Source: Pseudomonas sp. FP1742
GTDB lineage: Bacteria > Pseudomonadota > Gammaproteobacteria > Pseudomonadales > Pseudomonadaceae
Assembly (NCBI RefSeq): GCF_030687145.1
Contig: NZ_CP117460.1
Coordinates: forward strand, 682,001-746,000
DNA: 64,000 nt
Direction: 5' to 3'
The number at the start of each line of letters is the position of its first letter. Position 1 is the first letter of the stretch. The notes under the pieces are model-generated. The model was given only the letters and a program-made list of their open reading frames with translations. It searched no databases and was not told the DNA's origin. Shown one piece after another: positions 8,531-19,117 of the stretch. A program made the position numbers and the translations under genes.

Positions 8531-8557
8531 CTTGAAAGATGGGCCATCGCCCCCAAA
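8531..8557 (+). promoter_or_regulatory. Candidate sigma-32 promoter for cbpA
   Basis: CTTGAAA at 8531-8537 and CCCCAAA at 8551-8557 are separated by 13 bp. This is close to the heat-shock consensus CTTGAAA-N13-14-CCCCATNT and points toward cbpA. It would give a leader of about 165 bases. Heat-shock control of a DnaJ-like gene makes sense, but the -10 element is imperfect. Confidence 0.42.
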
Positions 8558-8731
8558 CTTCCCTGCATAGGTTTGGCAATCCTTGGGCGACAGCAAGAAC
8601 TGCGCCCGGTTGCCGATAAACTACTGATGCGCTGCCCGGTCACAAAGTTGAGATTGATCAATTCAAACGCTGTAAACCAGAGCATGCTGTACCGAGCGGC
8701 GCGATTTCGATAATGGATGGTGATTCCCTCG

Positions 8732-9679
8732 ATGGACTTCAAAGACTATTACAAGATTCTCGGCGTGGAGCCGACCGCGGACGATAAGGCGATCAAGGCC
8801 GCCTATCGGAAGCTGGCGCGCAAATACCATCCCGATGTCAGCAAGGAAAAGGACGCCGAGGCCAAGTTCAAGGACGCGTCGGAAGCCTATGAAGCGCTGA
8901 AGAGCGCCGACAAGCGCGCCGAATACGACGACTTGCGCAAATACGGTCACCACGGCCAGCCGTTCCAGGGCCCGCCGGGTTGGCAGAGTCGTGGTGGTTT
9001 CGGTGGTGGTGGTCAGGACACGGGCGATTTTTCGGACTTCTTCAGTTCGATCTTCGGCAACCGTGGTTCGGGTTTCGGTGGTGGTGGACGGTCGGGCCAT
9101 AGCGCCGGTCGTCGAGGGCAAGACGTGGAAATGGAATTACCGGTTTTTCTGGAAGAAACCCTCTCGACCGAATCGAAGAAGGTCAGCTTCCAGGTGCCGC
9201 AGTACAACGCTGCCGGCCAGCATGTCAGCAACACCAGTAAAAGCCTGAACGTGAAAATTCCCGCCGGCGTGACCGACGGCGAGCGCATCCGCCTCAAGGG
9301 CCAGGGCGCTCCGGGCATCGGTGGCGGGGCCAATGGCGACCTGTACCTGACCATTCGTTTTTCGCCGCACCCCAAATTCGATGTCGAAGGCGAGAACCTG
9401 ATCATCACCTTGCCGCTGGCACCGTGGGAGCTGGCGCTGGGGACCGAAGTCGCGGTGCCGACCCTGACCGGCAAGATCAACCTCAAGGTGCCGGCCGGCA
9501 GCCAGAATGGCCAGCGCATGCGCGCCAAGGGCCACGGCCTGATGCACAAGGCCGGGCACCGTGGTTACCTGTTCGTGCAGCTCAAGGCGGTGATGCCGAA
9601 AAAACTCGACCATGACGTCAAGGCGTTGTGGGAGGAGTTGGCGAAAAAAGCCGCTTTCGATCCGCGAGAGAATTTTTGA
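8732..9679 (+). CDS. cbpA: Curved DNA-binding protein / DnaJ-type co-chaperone CbpA
   Basis: The 315-residue protein begins [18 protein letters not shown] with an intact J domain and HPD motif (RKYHPDVSK, near residue 35). A Gly/Phe-rich linker (about residues 78-125) and two DnaJ C-terminal beta domains follow. There is no cysteine-rich zinc-finger domain, which separates CbpA from DnaJ. The start at 8732 matches family N termini; an in-frame ATG at 8717 would add five residues. cbpM follows after 25 bp. Confidence 0.93.
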   Translation: MDFKDYYKILGVEPTADDKAIKAAYRKLARKYHPDVSKEKDAEAKFKDASEAYEALKSADKRAEYDDLRKYGHHGQPFQGPPGWQSRGGFGGGGQDTGDFSDFFSSIFGNRGSGFGGGGRSGHSAGRRGQDVEMELPVFLEETLSTESKKVSFQVPQYNAAGQHVSNTSKSLNVKIPAGVTDGERIRLKGQGAPGIGGGANGDLYLTIRFSPHPKFDVEGENLIITLPLAPWELALGTEVAVPTLTGKINLKVPAGSQNGQRMRAKGHGLMHKAGHRGYLFVQLKAVMPKKLDHDVKALWEELAKKAAFDPRENF

Positions 9680-9704
9680 TTCCGAGATAAGGAGGAGCCC
9701 AATC

Positions 9705-10010
9705 ATGAGCGACCCCGTGATCGTTCTATTGGACCTGGCAGAATTCTGTGAGGCGACCGAGTTGTCGGACGTGCATGTGATCGAGATCGTCGAACACGGC
9801 ATCCTCGAACCACAGGGGACAGAGCCCAAGAATTGGCGTTTCACCGACTATGAACTGGTACTGGCCAAGCGCGCCGCCAAGCTGCGGCGCGACCTGGAAC
9901 TGGAATGGGAAGGCGTCGCCCTGGCGCTGGACCTGCTTGACGAGGTCCAGCAACTGCGGGCCGAGAACCGCATGCTCAAGCAGCGGTTGGGGCGGCTGGT
10001 GATCGAATAG
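9705..10010 (+). CDS. cbpM: Chaperone modulator CbpM
   Basis: The 101-residue product is a MerR-HTH-like helical protein with a C-terminal coiled-coil stretch (LDEVQQLRAENRMLKQRLGRL). CbpM binds the J domain of CbpA and blocks both its DNA binding and co-chaperone activity. A strong GGAGGAG site lies 8 bp before the ATG. The order cbpA-cbpM is the usual one. Confidence 0.93.
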   Translation: MSDPVIVLLDLAEFCEATELSDVHVIEIVEHGILEPQGTEPKNWRFTDYELVLAKRAAKLRRDLELEWEGVALALDLLDEVQQLRAENRMLKQRLGRLVIE

Positions 10011-10025
10011 CTGTAAACACTAAAC

Positions 10026-10058
10026 CTGTGGCGAGGGGGGCAAGCCCCCTCGCCACAG
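10026..10058. repeat. Perfect hairpin of the GTGGCGAGGGGGCTTGCCCCC REP family
   Basis: The arms ctgtggcgaggggg and ccccctcgccacag pair perfectly around gcaag. It lies between the convergent cbpM and histidine kinase genes. It belongs to a second REP family and could act as a bidirectional transcription barrier, although no T run follows it. Confidence 0.8.
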
Positions 10059-10071
10059 CGGTCCCAAGGCG

Positions 10072-11199
10072 TCACACCTTCCTGGGCAACACCACGGTAA
10101 ACAGTGTGCCCTCGGCCTCACTGGAACTGACCTCGATCGTCCCTTCATGGGCATCAACCACTTCCTTGACGATGAACAGCCCCAGGCCAAGGCTGGTGCT
10201 CGGCCCGCCGAGTTCTTCGTCGGCACTGCGTACCAGTGGATCGAAGATTGTGCCGATGACCTCGGGCGGAATCGGCGTGCCGTCGTTGTGCACGGTGAGC
10301 CGAACGCTGTCCGCTTCGCCCATGAGAGTCAGTTTGATCACGCTGTGGTTCGAACCGTGCTGCAAGGCATTGCCGATCAGGTTCTGCAGCATTTGAGCGA
10401 GCCTTCGGCCATCCCAGACACCCCGGGTATCGCCTTCGACGCTCAGTACCGGATCGCATTGCGGATGAGCAGCGCAAGCCTGGGCAATCGCTTCGCGAGC
10501 CGTCTCGGCCAGGTCCATGGGCGCCGGTTCGATCGGCAGGCGCTTGCCCAGGCGACTGCGCACCAGTTCCAGCAAATCGCTGACCAGCACCGCCATGTGC
10601 CGCGCGCCATCCTTGATGTTGTTGGCACAGGCCAAAGCATCGCCTTCAAGGGGGGCTTTACGCAGCAGTAACTCGGCGGACATGCTCACTGCCTGCAATG
10701 GCGCTCGCAAGTCATGCCCGAGTATCGCCAGAAACAGATCCCGTGAATGGTTGACCTGTTCGGCATAGGCGGCGGTGGATTCGGCGAGGGCCTCATCGAT
10801 GGCTTCGTTGAAACGGATCATGTCCTGGAAATAGGTCAGGTCCGGTGACTCCAGGCTGTCGACCCACAACCGAATCACACAGGCCCGCAAATGGCGGAAC
10901 TCGCTGGTCATCTGCACCAGGTCGAAGCCCACGGTATGCCGCAGTTCGCCATGGCTGGCACCCGCTTCATCCAGGCTTGGGGTTTTCTCCGGGCCTTCGC
11001 CCTTGGCCTTGGCGAGCTGTTCGCTGGCGGTTTGCGCGGTGGTCATGTCCCGCGCTGCCGCCAGCAGAATCGCCTTGGCGTGATCGCGCAAGGCTGCTCG
11101 ATCCATGTACTCGGCCGCCGGGGTGATCGTTCTGGCGAACTGTTCCCATTCATCGACGATACGGTCCACGTGTTGCCTGATGAATTCGGATAAGCGCAT
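10072..11199 (-). CDS. Soluble sensor histidine kinase with RsbRD-like N-terminal domain
   Basis: The product has 375 residues from this start. The N-terminal helical region (about 1-150) resembles RsbRD-type sensory domains. HisKA follows with the H-box GHDLRAPLQAV near residue 160, and HATPase_c shows the N-box QNLIGNALQHG and the G-box GLGLFIVKEV. No membrane segments are present, so it senses a cytoplasmic signal. No response-regulator gene is adjacent. An alternative ATG at 11229 has an AGAGG site at good spacing and would add ten residues. Confidence 0.87.
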   Translation of the reverse strand: MRLSEFIRQHVDRIVDEWEQFARTITPAAEYMDRAALRDHAKAILLAAARDMTTAQTASEQLAKAKGEGPEKTPSLDEAGASHGELRHTVGFDLVQMTSEFRHLRACVIRLWVDSLESPDLTYFQDMIRFNEAIDEALAESTAAYAEQVNHSRDLFLAILGHDLRAPLQAVSMSAELLLRKAPLEGDALACANNIKDGARHMAVLVSDLLELVRSRLGKRLPIEPAPMDLAETAREAIAQACAAHPQCDPVLSVEGDTRGVWDGRRLAQMLQNLIGNALQHGSNHSVIKLTLMGEADSVRLTVHNDGTPIPPEVIGTIFDPLVRSADEELGGPSTSLGLGLFIVKEVVDAHEGTIEVSSSEAEGTLFTVVLPRKV

Positions 11200-11249
11200 G
11201 GCCGTTACCTGCCTGGAGAGTCTGGGCATCTTAGCCTCTTTGTAGATCG

Positions 11250-11440
11250 GTAAAAACTACCGCTGACACGCCGGATCATGCTTGCATGTCTTGCAGGTGG
11301 TATTTATATGTTTTTTAGATTCTTAAGTTGGAAGGTGTTGTTTGTTTTGTCGCTGTTTTCCAACAGTTATTTAATCTTTTGTTTTTGCAGGTATTGAATA
11401 AGCTTGGCATTCTTCTCAAACGCATAGGGATACATGCGCA
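11250..11440. other. AT-rich leader upstream of the NEL toxin gene
   Basis: This stretch is rich in T on the coding strand (for example tatttatatgttttttagat) and differs sharply from the surrounding GC-rich genes. It holds the promoter of the toxin gene, and AGGGA at 11427-11431 is the only ribosome-binding candidate. I see no convincing sigma-54 or hrp-box element. Silencing by MvaT-type proteins would fit, but is inference. Confidence 0.5.
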
Positions 11441-14400
11441 ATGAATGAATTGTCAGAAGGGGGCGTTTCCGATATCTCTCAAGAGATGCCGGCAGGCGCC
11501 AATGTTTATTTGAATTATCTTGCAACTAAAGTTCCCGCATTCATAAAGAAGCCGTCTGTATCAAGGTTTGTATCAACTACCGATATCAAACCCGACGTTC
11601 CCGAGTGGTACATCAAGGCAAGTGCTATCAACCGTCAATATCTCAACGAACTCATCAGTGAGCGCTGGCGGTTGCAAGACAGTCTGGATGACACACTGGG
11701 CGATTTACAAAAGGACATCAATAAGTTCGCCGAACCCTTGCTTGTTCAGGCCCTGAAAGAAAAGCTGAACCTGGATCTGGATGTTCATGCGACATCGGTA
11801 CGGCTGTATATTCCGGCGCTCCTGGGTTTTGGCGTCGACACCAATGCCAGTCGGCTCAGGCAGTCAACTCTGCTGGAGGCCGCCCTCCATAACTTCGAAG
11901 ACTCTGAAACCCGTGCTGGCGCCTTTCGTGATGGCTCCGGCATTTTCACTGCCGACGCCGAAGGAGCCCTGACGCGCCATTCGTTGACCATCGAAAGTTT
12001 TGCGAGCCTTTGCAGGGATCTGGATCTCGGTGGGCAATATCAGCGGCACATCAAAGGGTTGCTGGCCCCTTCGGCGGTTGATGCCAAGGCCTCGCTTGAG
12101 CAGCACTTCATCGGGACCGAAAAGGCCGCGTTCAATGAGTCAGCGCTGATTGCCTATTTGAAGAGTGATATCACTTCTTATGCATATGGCAAGTTGCAGC
12201 AACTGCGAGACAACCAGACAAACGTCACGATGGGCAATCGCCCGTTACAGTCTCATCGGCTGACTCTTTTGGGCGTGAAGCTGTCGGGTATCGTGTTGTT
12301 CAGTGCAGTGGCTGATCCGACACGAGTAAAGCGAATCTACAACAGCCTGGTTCCGGCAGACCAACGAACAATGATGGAGTGGTCGCGCAAACTGGCCATT
12401 TTACCCGGGCAGGAGTTTGATCAATTCAAACTGCTCAAGGCCTTTTTTGCCAACGGGCCAAGCGGTGTGGTCGACGAGATGCTGGGCAGGAACGATATTT
12501 TCACGCAGAGCCGGCTCGATGGCGCCTTGATCGCCTACGTACCGGACGACCCTGAACATCCCTTGAAGGAATATCCGTCCTTTACCGACTTCATGAAGGA
12601 GCTGACGAGCCAGTTGCGCTCGTCGGACTATCAGCAGTTCTTCAGTCGGTTCGTACCGCAAAAAGACCAGGGCAGGTTTTTCGCTCGCGTCAGGGAGCGC
12701 TTCAGCACCTTCACCTGGCAGCAGCGGGAACCGTTGGACATGGGGCCATGGTGGCGGGAAACCGCAGTGGAAAATCCCGACGCAGAGCCGATCACCCATG
12801 TGATCGAAGGCGCGCTCTGGCCTCAGCTCAGTCGATGGCGGCGCGACAAGGCCATCGCCGATGCGCGACATATCGCCGTGCCCACAGGCGACGAAGATGC
12901 CAATGCCCGCTGGGCGCGGCTGAGGAGTTACGCGAACATCGGCTGGAATGTGTTCAACTTCGGCGCAATGCTGGTGCCGGGCCTGGGAGAGGCCATGTTG
13001 GGCGTGATGGTCGGGCAAATGCTGCTCGAAACCATGGAGGGCATTGAGGACTGGAGCAAGGGAGACAAGGAAGAAGCGGCGGCGCTTCTGTGCGGTGTCC
13101 TGATCAATGCTGCCCAGTTGGCAATCATGGCGGCAGGGCATGTTTTACCCACGGGCGCAGCGGCGGCGGTCCGGCCTTCATCTTTTGTCGAACAGCTGAA
13201 GCCGGTGGTGCTCGCTGACGGCAAGACCCGTCTCTGGAATCCGGACCTGAGTCCGTATGAACATCAAGTCAGTCTGAGTCCGGATACGAAGCCAAACGAG
13301 CGAGGCCTGTATCTGCACAACGATCAGGAATTTCTGTCGATCGGCGGTAAATACTTTGCAGTGCAAGACGATCCACTCACGGGGCAACCGCGGATTCTCC
13401 ATCCGGATCGAGCGATGGCCTACCAACCGAAGCTTGAACACAATGGCGCCGGCACCTGGCATACCGAGCTCGACCGCCCTGTCGAATGGACCTCGACCGA
13501 ACTCATGCGACGGTTGGGGGCGAGGGTAGAAACGTTCGACGATGCAACGCTTGAGCAGATCCGGATCGCCAGTGGCGTCGAAGCAGATGTGTTGCGTCGG
13601 CTGCATGTCGAAAACGAAGCACCGCCGGCGTTGCTGGTCGACACAATTGAACGGTTCAAGACGTGGGCGGACACGGGGAAGCTGCCACAGAGCGGTCTGT
13701 CGTCATCAGACAATGCCAATGTGCGGGTGCTGCAGGATGCTTTTGCGCAATTGCCCGACGGCGTGGCCGAGGAACTGCTGGCCGCCGCTGACCCGGCGGA
13801 TTTGCGAGTACTGGCCGAACAAAAGCGCATTGCCTTGCACCTGCGGCAACAGGTGCGGGCGGCCTTGCTGGAGGTACGTTTGGCGCGCGCCTATGAAGGG
13901 CTGTTCCTTGACTCGATGCACGCTCCTGATACGCAAAGGCTGGCGCTGCACACCCTGGGGACCTTGCCGAACTGGCCGGGCGACGTGCGCATTGAAGTTC
14001 GCGAACATTCGTTCACCGGGCTCCTGCGCGACAGCATCGGCCCGGAGAACGCACGTACGCGCAAAGTGCTGGTCAGTACGGACGAGGGCTATGAAGCGCG
14101 GGATGCCGAGGATAACCATCTGCGGGGTGCCGACGATCTTTTTTCATCCGTCTTGCATGCCCTGCCCGACGCCGAACGCAAAGCGCTGGGTTACGAGATC
14201 TATCAAGGCGCGACCCTCAAACGCACTGTTCAAAATGCCCCGTTGGCGCGTGACAAGCTGCGCCCGATGCTGGCGGACAATCCTCTGCGCAAGCCCGCCT
14301 ACGATCCCGAAACGATGAAGTTGCGCGGTGGCATGTTTGCCTCTCAGGGCATTCGACAACTGACCGGCCGAGTGACGCCGCAGGAGCGGGTCAGGAGTGT

Positions 14401-16357
14401 GCGCCCCGGGTGGACGGAAACCGAGGCCCAGGCTTACCTGGACGGCGGGGGCGACGACGTTACCCCGGAGCAGCGGGCAAGCGCACTGGAGGCGGAGTTC
14501 GATCGCCTCAATGCCAATTTCCGGCACTGGCTCAATTTACCCACCGAAGCGTTCAGGTACAGCCCTGCCGGCATTGCCGAATGGCAGACCCGAAACTCGA
14601 TCTACACAACCATTCGCCAGTGCTGGCAGCACACCGGGCCCAGGGATGTGGACCCTTTGGGAAATCGGTACGGGACAGCGCTTGATTTCAGTAACGTTCC
14701 CCTGGGGCGACACTTGGGAAGCATGCCTCTGCTGGAAGCCGATTTTCAGCACGTCACCAGTCTGAACTTGCTGGGCACTGGAATGAACGATGCCCACGTC
14801 ACTTTTCTGGTTCATTTCCCGAAACTCCGTTCGCTGAATCTCACCGGTAACCAGCTCACGCAATTTCCTCGTGCGGTGGGGCGAATGCGTGGGCTGACCG
14901 AACTGAACCTCGGCGATAACCGGATAGTGCTGGATGCCCAGGGAGCTACCTACTTGAGATGGCTCTCCCGGCTGAAAAGTCTGGATCTGCAAGGAAACCC
15001 GTTGGGGAGAGTGCCCGATATCGGTGGGATGCGCATGCTGCATACCCTGATGCTGGGTGACACCGGGATTAATACCTGGCCGGACGGGCTGTTCGCTCAA
15101 CCCAGGTTCCGGCACTTTTACCTGAACCTGCAGCGCAACGAACTGACCGTTATCCCGCAGGTGACGCCCGGCTCAGCCTCCGCGGAGCTGTTGGCGCGCA
15201 CGGTATTGAATCGCGACCCGCCGTGGTTGTCGGCCGACAACCTGGAAACGCTCAGAGGCTATATCCGGTCCGTCGGTCTGGACCCCGATCGTCCATATCC
15301 GCCTCGCGGTGTACGTGACAGCCTCGAGTGGGAGGAAGGCTTGACGCGACCTGAGTGGGTGGCCAAACAGGATGTTTGGAACAGCGTTGAGGATGAGTTC
15401 GGCTCAGTGCCTTTTTTCAACAAGATCAGGCAACTGACCCAGTCCAGCCATTTCAAGCATGACCTCGCGTTCAGGAAGGACATGACGAGCAAGGTCTGGA
15501 GAATGCTGGAAGCGATGTCCAGGGACAGCGAGCTGCGGCGCAATCTTTTTGTCATGGGCAGGGATGAGGTCACCCTTTGTGTCGATGCCGGGGCACAGCT
15601 GTTCAACGCGATGGGGGTGGAGGTGCTGATCCACGAGGCCTATGAGCTGGGCAATCCGGCTCTGGTGGAGGCGGAACTGGTGCAGTTGGCCAGAGGCAAA
15701 TCCCGACTGGATGAGTTGAGCCGGATTGCCCACAAGGAGGTCGCCGAGCGACTGCAGAACGGTGAGCAATTCAGGGTTGTCGATGCTGACGGCCGAGTCT
15801 CGGGGAGCATCGATGAAGTCGAGGTGCACCTGGCCTACATGACGGACCTGGCCGAACGACTGGATCTGCCCTGGCAATCCCGTGACTTGCAATTTCGCAC
15901 GCACACCGGTGTCACCCCCGAGATGATCGAAAGTGCCTATCAGCGGGTACTGGCTCTGGAAGCCGGCGACTTATTGCGTGATTCGATCATCGAACAGCCG
16001 TTCTGGGAGACTTTCATCCAGCGCTTGAATCGAAGCGCCTTCAAAGTCTTCAGGCGTCGAATCGATGCGACGACGGAGTTTTACATGGCGCTTGATAAGC
16101 GCGCGACCGAACCGAATCTATCGGTCGAGGCCAAGGCAGCTCTCAAAGAAGAACTGCGGGTCCTCGCCGCAGAGTTGGGTAAACCGGAAAGCGCGATTGC
16201 TCCGGGAGAGGTCATGACTGACGAGGCTTATGCCGCCGAGCTGGAGGCGATCAACACCGAGATGAAAGCGCTGATGAAGACCCTGACCCAGCAGGCGATG
16301 GATCGGGCGAAGCTGCAAAGGGTAGAGATTCCCTTCACGGTCGAACCGAGTCACTGA
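11441..16357 (+). CDS. Large toxin/effector with LRR block and NEL-type E3 ubiquitin ligase domain
   Basis: The protein has 1638 residues. The N-terminal ~700 residues resemble the dermonecrotic-toxin-like DUF6543 region, with a hydrophobic stretch at about 503-570 (FNFGAMLVPGLGEAMLGVMVG, later INAAQLAIMAAG). Leucine-rich repeats lie at about 1100-1240 (VTSLNLLG, LRSLNLTGNQLTQFP, LTELNLGDNRI, LKSLDLQGNPL). The C-terminal part aligns with IpaH/SspH NEL ligases: the catalytic Cys is C1380 in VTLCVDAG, with D1382 completing CxD, followed by DEVEVHLAYMTDLAERL, the counterpart of IpaH DEIEVYLAFQTMLAEKL. NEL enzymes ubiquitinate eukaryotic host proteins. No secretion system is nearby and no signal peptide is visible, so delivery is unknown. 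A terminator follows. Confidence 0.85.
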   Translation: MNELSEGGVSDISQEMPAGANVYLNYLATKVPAFIKKPSVSRFVSTTDIKPDVPEWYIKASAINRQYLNELISERWRLQDSLDDTLGDLQKDINKFAEPLLVQALKEKLNLDLDVHATSVRLYIPALLGFGVDTNASRLRQSTLLEAALHNFEDSETRAGAFRDGSGIFTADAEGALTRHSLTIESFASLCRDLDLGGQYQRHIKGLLAPSAVDAKASLEQHFIGTEKAAFNESALIAYLKSDITSYAYGKLQQLRDNQTNVTMGNRPLQSHRLTLLGVKLSGIVLFSAVADPTRVKRIYNSLVPADQRTMMEWSRKLAILPGQEFDQFKLLKAFFANGPSGVVDEMLGRNDIFTQSRLDGALIAYVPDDPEHPLKEYPSFTDFMKELTSQLRSSDYQQFFSRFVPQKDQGRFFARVRERFSTFTWQQREPLDMGPWWRETAVENPDAEPITHVIEGALWPQLSRWRRDKAIADARHIAVPTGDEDANARWARLRSYANIGWNVFNFGAMLVPGLGEAMLGVMVGQMLLETMEGIEDWSKGDKEEAAALLCGVLINAAQLAIMAAGHVLPTGAAAAVRPSSFVEQLKPVVLADGKTRLWNPDLSPYEHQVSLSPDTKPNERGLYLHNDQEFLSIGGKYFAVQDDPLTGQPRILHPDRAMAYQPKLEHNGAGTWHTELDRPVEWTSTELMRRLGARVETFDDATLEQIRIASGVEADVLRRLHVENEAPPALLVDTIERFKTWADTGKLPQSGLSSSDNANVRVLQDAFAQLPDGVAEELLAAADPADLRVLAEQKRIALHLRQQVRAALLEVRLARAYEGLFLDSMHAPDTQRLALHTLGTLPNWPGDVRIEVREHSFTGLLRDSIGPENARTRKVLVSTDEGYEARDAEDNHLRGADDLFSSVLHALPDAERKALGYEIYQGATLKRTVQNAPLARDKLRPMLADNPLRKPAYDPETMKLRGGMFASQGIRQLTGRVTPQERVRSVRPGWTETEAQAYLDGGGDDVTPEQRASALEAEFDRLNANFRHWLNLPTEAFRYSPAGIAEWQTRNSIYTTIRQCWQHTGPRDVDPLGNRYGTALDFSNVPLGRHLGSMPLLEADFQHVTSLNLLGTGMNDAHVTFLVHFPKLRSLNLTGNQLTQFPRAVGRMRGLTELNLGDNRIVLDAQGATYLRWLSRLKSLDLQGNPLGRVPDIGGMRMLHTLMLGDTGINTWPDGLFAQPRFRHFYLNLQRNELTVIPQVTPGSASAELLARTVLNRDPPWLSADNLETLRGYIRSVGLDPDRPYPPRGVRDSLEWEEGLTRPEWVAKQDVWNSVEDEFGSVPFFNKIRQLTQSSHFKHDLAFRKDMTSKVWRMLEAMSRDSELRRNLFVMGRDEVTLCVDAGAQLFNAMGVEVLIHEAYELGNPALVEAELVQLARGKSRLDELSRIAHKEVAERLQNGEQFRVVDADGRVSGSIDEVEVHLAYMTDLAERLDLPWQSRDLQFRTHTGVTPEMIESAYQRVLALEAGDLLRDSIIEQPFWETFIQRLNRSAFKVFRRRIDATTEFYMALDKRATEPNLSVEAKAALKEELRVLAAELGKPESAIAPGEVMTDEAYAAELEAINTEMKALMKTLTQQAMDRAKLQRVEIPFTVEPSH

Positions 16358-16378
16358 TTGACCTGACAAACAACCCTA

Positions 16379-16415
16379 CCGGCACGAAGACTGACGCCCT
16401 TCGTGCCGGTTTTTT
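16379..16415 (+). terminator. Rho-independent terminator of the NEL toxin gene
   Basis: The stem CCGGCACGAAG / CTTCGTGCCGG is an 11-bp perfect inverted repeat with a 9-base loop, followed by six T residues on the plus strand. It ends 15 bp before the ureC stop, so it also separates the two convergent genes. Confidence 0.93.
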
Positions 16416-16430
16416 ATACCTGAGCGAATC

Positions 16431-18131
16431 TCAAAACAGGAAGTAACGCTGAGCCATCGGCAACACATCCGCCGGCTCGCACCACAGCAGCACACCGTCG
16501 GCCTTGACCTGATAGGTCTGCGGATCGACGTCGATGTCCGGCAGGTAGTCGTTGTGAATCAGGTCGGTTTTCTGCACCTCGCGACAGCCTTTGACCACCG
16601 CGATTTTCTTCTTCAGCCCCAGGGCTTCAGGCAAACCGGCCTCCTGCGCCGCCTGGCTGATAAAGGTCAGGCTGGTGGCATGCAACGAACCGCCGTAACT
16701 GGCGAACATCGGGCGGTAGTGCACTGGTTGCGGCGTTGGAATAGACGCGTTGGCGTCGCCCATCAGGCTGGCCGCAATGGCGCCGCCCTTGAGGATCAGC
16801 GTTGGCTTTACCCCGAAAAACGCTGGACGCCAGAGCACCAGATCCGCCCACTTGCCCACTTCGATCGAACCCACTTCATGGCTGATGCCGTGGGTGATCG
16901 CCGGGTTGATCGTGTACTTGGCGATGTAGCGTTTGGCGCGGAAGTTGTCGTTGCCTTCACCATCTTGTGGCAGCGGGCCGCGTTGCTTTTTCATCTTGTC
17001 GGCGGTCTGCCAGGTGCGGGTAATGACTTCACCGACGCGGCCCATGGCCTGGCTGTCGGAGCTGATCATCGAGAACGCGCCAAGGTCATGCAGGATGTCT
17101 TCGGCGGCAATCGTCTCGCGGCGGATGCGGCTTTCGGCGAAGGCCACGTCTTCGGCAATGCTCGGGTCCAGGTGGTGGCAGACCATCAGCATGTCGAGGT
17201 GTTCATCGATGGTGTTGCGGGTGAACGGCCGGGTCGGGTTGGTCGAACTCGGCAGCACGTTGGCGAAACCGCAGGCCTTGATGATGTCCGGGGCATGACC
17301 GCCACCGGCACCTTCGGTGTGGTAGGTGTGGATGGTGCGGCCCTTGAAGGCGGCGAGGGTGGTTTCGACGAAACCGGACTCGTTGAGGGTGTCGGTGTGA
17401 ATCGCCACCTGCACGTCGTACTGGTCGGCCACGGTCAGGCAATTGTCGATGCTCGCCGGGGTGGTGCCCCAGTCTTCGTGCAGCTTCAGACCGATGGCAC
17501 CGGCCTTGACCTGCTCGATCAACGGCTCCGGCAGGCTGGCGTTGCCCTTGCCGGTGAGGCCGATGTTCATCGGGAACGCATCGGCGGCCTGGAGCATGCG
17601 CGCCAGGTGCCACGGCCCTGACGTGCAGGTGGTGGCGTTGGTGCCGGTGGCAGGCCCCGTGCCGCCGCCGATCATGGTGGTGACGCCGCTCATCAGCGCT
17701 TCTTCGATCTGCTGCGGGCAGATGAAGTGGATGTGGGTGTCGATGCCGCCGGCGGTGAGGATCATGCCCTCACCGGCGATCACTTCGGTGCTGGCGCCCA
17801 CCGCGATGGTGACATTAGGCTGGATGTCCGGGTTGCCGGCCTTGCCGATGGCCGCGATGCGCCCGTCCTTGAGGCCGACGTCGGCCTTGACGATGCCCCA
17901 GTGGTCGATGATCAGCGCGTTGGTGATCAGGGTATCGACAACCTCGGCGGCCAGCAGTTGGCTTTGGCCCTGGCCGTCGCGGATGACTTTGCCGCCGCCG
18001 AATTTCACTTCTTCGCCGTAGGTGGTGAAGTCCTGTTCCACTTCGATCCACAGCTCGGTGTCGGCCAGACGGACCTTGTCACCGACGGTGGGGCCGAACA
18101 TGTCGGCATAGGCCTGACGGGAAATCTTCAT
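16431..18131 (-). CDS. ureC: Urease alpha subunit UreC
   Basis: The protein has 566 residues, the standard size of the bacterial catalytic subunit, which hydrolyses urea to ammonia and carbamate at a di-nickel centre. The first nickel-ligand pair is in [12 protein letters not shown], the carbamylated Lys is in [12 protein letters not shown], and the flap segment reads MVCHHLDP. It is the last gene of the ure block. It requires UreD/E/F/G for nickel insertion; only ureD is in the window. A 141-bp gap with a REP pair separates it from ureB. Confidence 0.98.
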   Translation of the reverse strand: MKISRQAYADMFGPTVGDKVRLADTELWIEVEQDFTTYGEEVKFGGGKVIRDGQGQSQLLAAEVVDTLITNALIIDHWGIVKADVGLKDGRIAAIGKAGNPDIQPNVTIAVGASTEVIAGEGMILTAGGIDTHIHFICPQQIEEALMSGVTTMIGGGTGPATGTNATTCTSGPWHLARMLQAADAFPMNIGLTGKGNASLPEPLIEQVKAGAIGLKLHEDWGTTPASIDNCLTVADQYDVQVAIHTDTLNESGFVETTLAAFKGRTIHTYHTEGAGGGHAPDIIKACGFANVLPSSTNPTRPFTRNTIDEHLDMLMVCHHLDPSIAEDVAFAESRIRRETIAAEDILHDLGAFSMISSDSQAMGRVGEVITRTWQTADKMKKQRGPLPQDGEGNDNFRAKRYIAKYTINPAITHGISHEVGSIEVGKWADLVLWRPAFFGVKPTLILKGGAIAASLMGDANASIPTPQPVHYRPMFASYGGSLHATSLTFISQAAQEAGLPEALGLKKKIAVVKGCREVQKTDLIHNDYLPDIDVDPQTYQVKADGVLLWCEPADVLPMAQRYFLF

Positions 18132-18183
18132 TCGTTCGCCTTGAGATTCAATTGATTTTGAGGCTGTTCGCTTCGCTCACAGA

Positions 18184-18250
18184 TTCGCGAGCAAGCCCGC
18201 TCCCACATTTGATCGCATTCCCCTGTGGGAGCGGGCTTGCTCGCGAAGGG
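18184..18250. repeat. REP pair (REPIN) inside the ure block, ureB-ureC gap
   Basis: The arms ttcgcgagcaagcccgctcc and gagcgggcttgctcgcgaa enclose a very short centre (catttgatcgcattcccc). It lies between ureB and ureC on the same transcript. Confidence 0.93.
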
Positions 18251-18272
18251 GCCAGTGCAGGCAACACATTAC

Positions 18273-18577
18273 TTAAAGGTCGCCCATGATCCTGCCGGCA
18301 AACCCGAACACCCGGCGATGCCCGGCCAGGTCCACCAGCTCGACCTCGCGGCTCTGCCCCGGCTCGAAGCGCACGGCGGTGCCGGCGGGGATGTTCAGGC
18401 GCATGCCGCGGCTGGCGGCGCGGTCGAAGGTCAGGGCGTCGTTGGTTTCGAAAAAGTGATAATGCGAGCCGACCTGGATCGGCCGGTCACCGCTGTTGGC
18501 CACCTTCAGGCTGACAGTGCGTCGGCCCACGTTAAGCTCGATGTCGCCGGGCTGGATCTGGTACTCACCGGGAATCA

Positions 18578-18578
<1 letters not shown>
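18273..18578 (-). CDS. ureB: Urease beta subunit UreB
   Basis: The 101-residue product starts [16 protein letters not shown] and contains [13 protein letters not shown] and [17 protein letters not shown], the conserved core of the small structural beta subunit. A second ATG lies one codon upstream (18581). Its start overlaps the end of the upstream GNAT gene, so translation is probably coupled. Confidence 0.97.

Positions 18579-19117
<539 letters not shown>

Noticed and set aside
11250..11440. Sigma-54 element (TTGGCATTC...) or hrp box before the NEL gene
   Set aside because: The TGGCA at 11404-11408 has no GC at the required 10-bp spacing, and no GGAACC/CCAC pair with hrp spacing is present.
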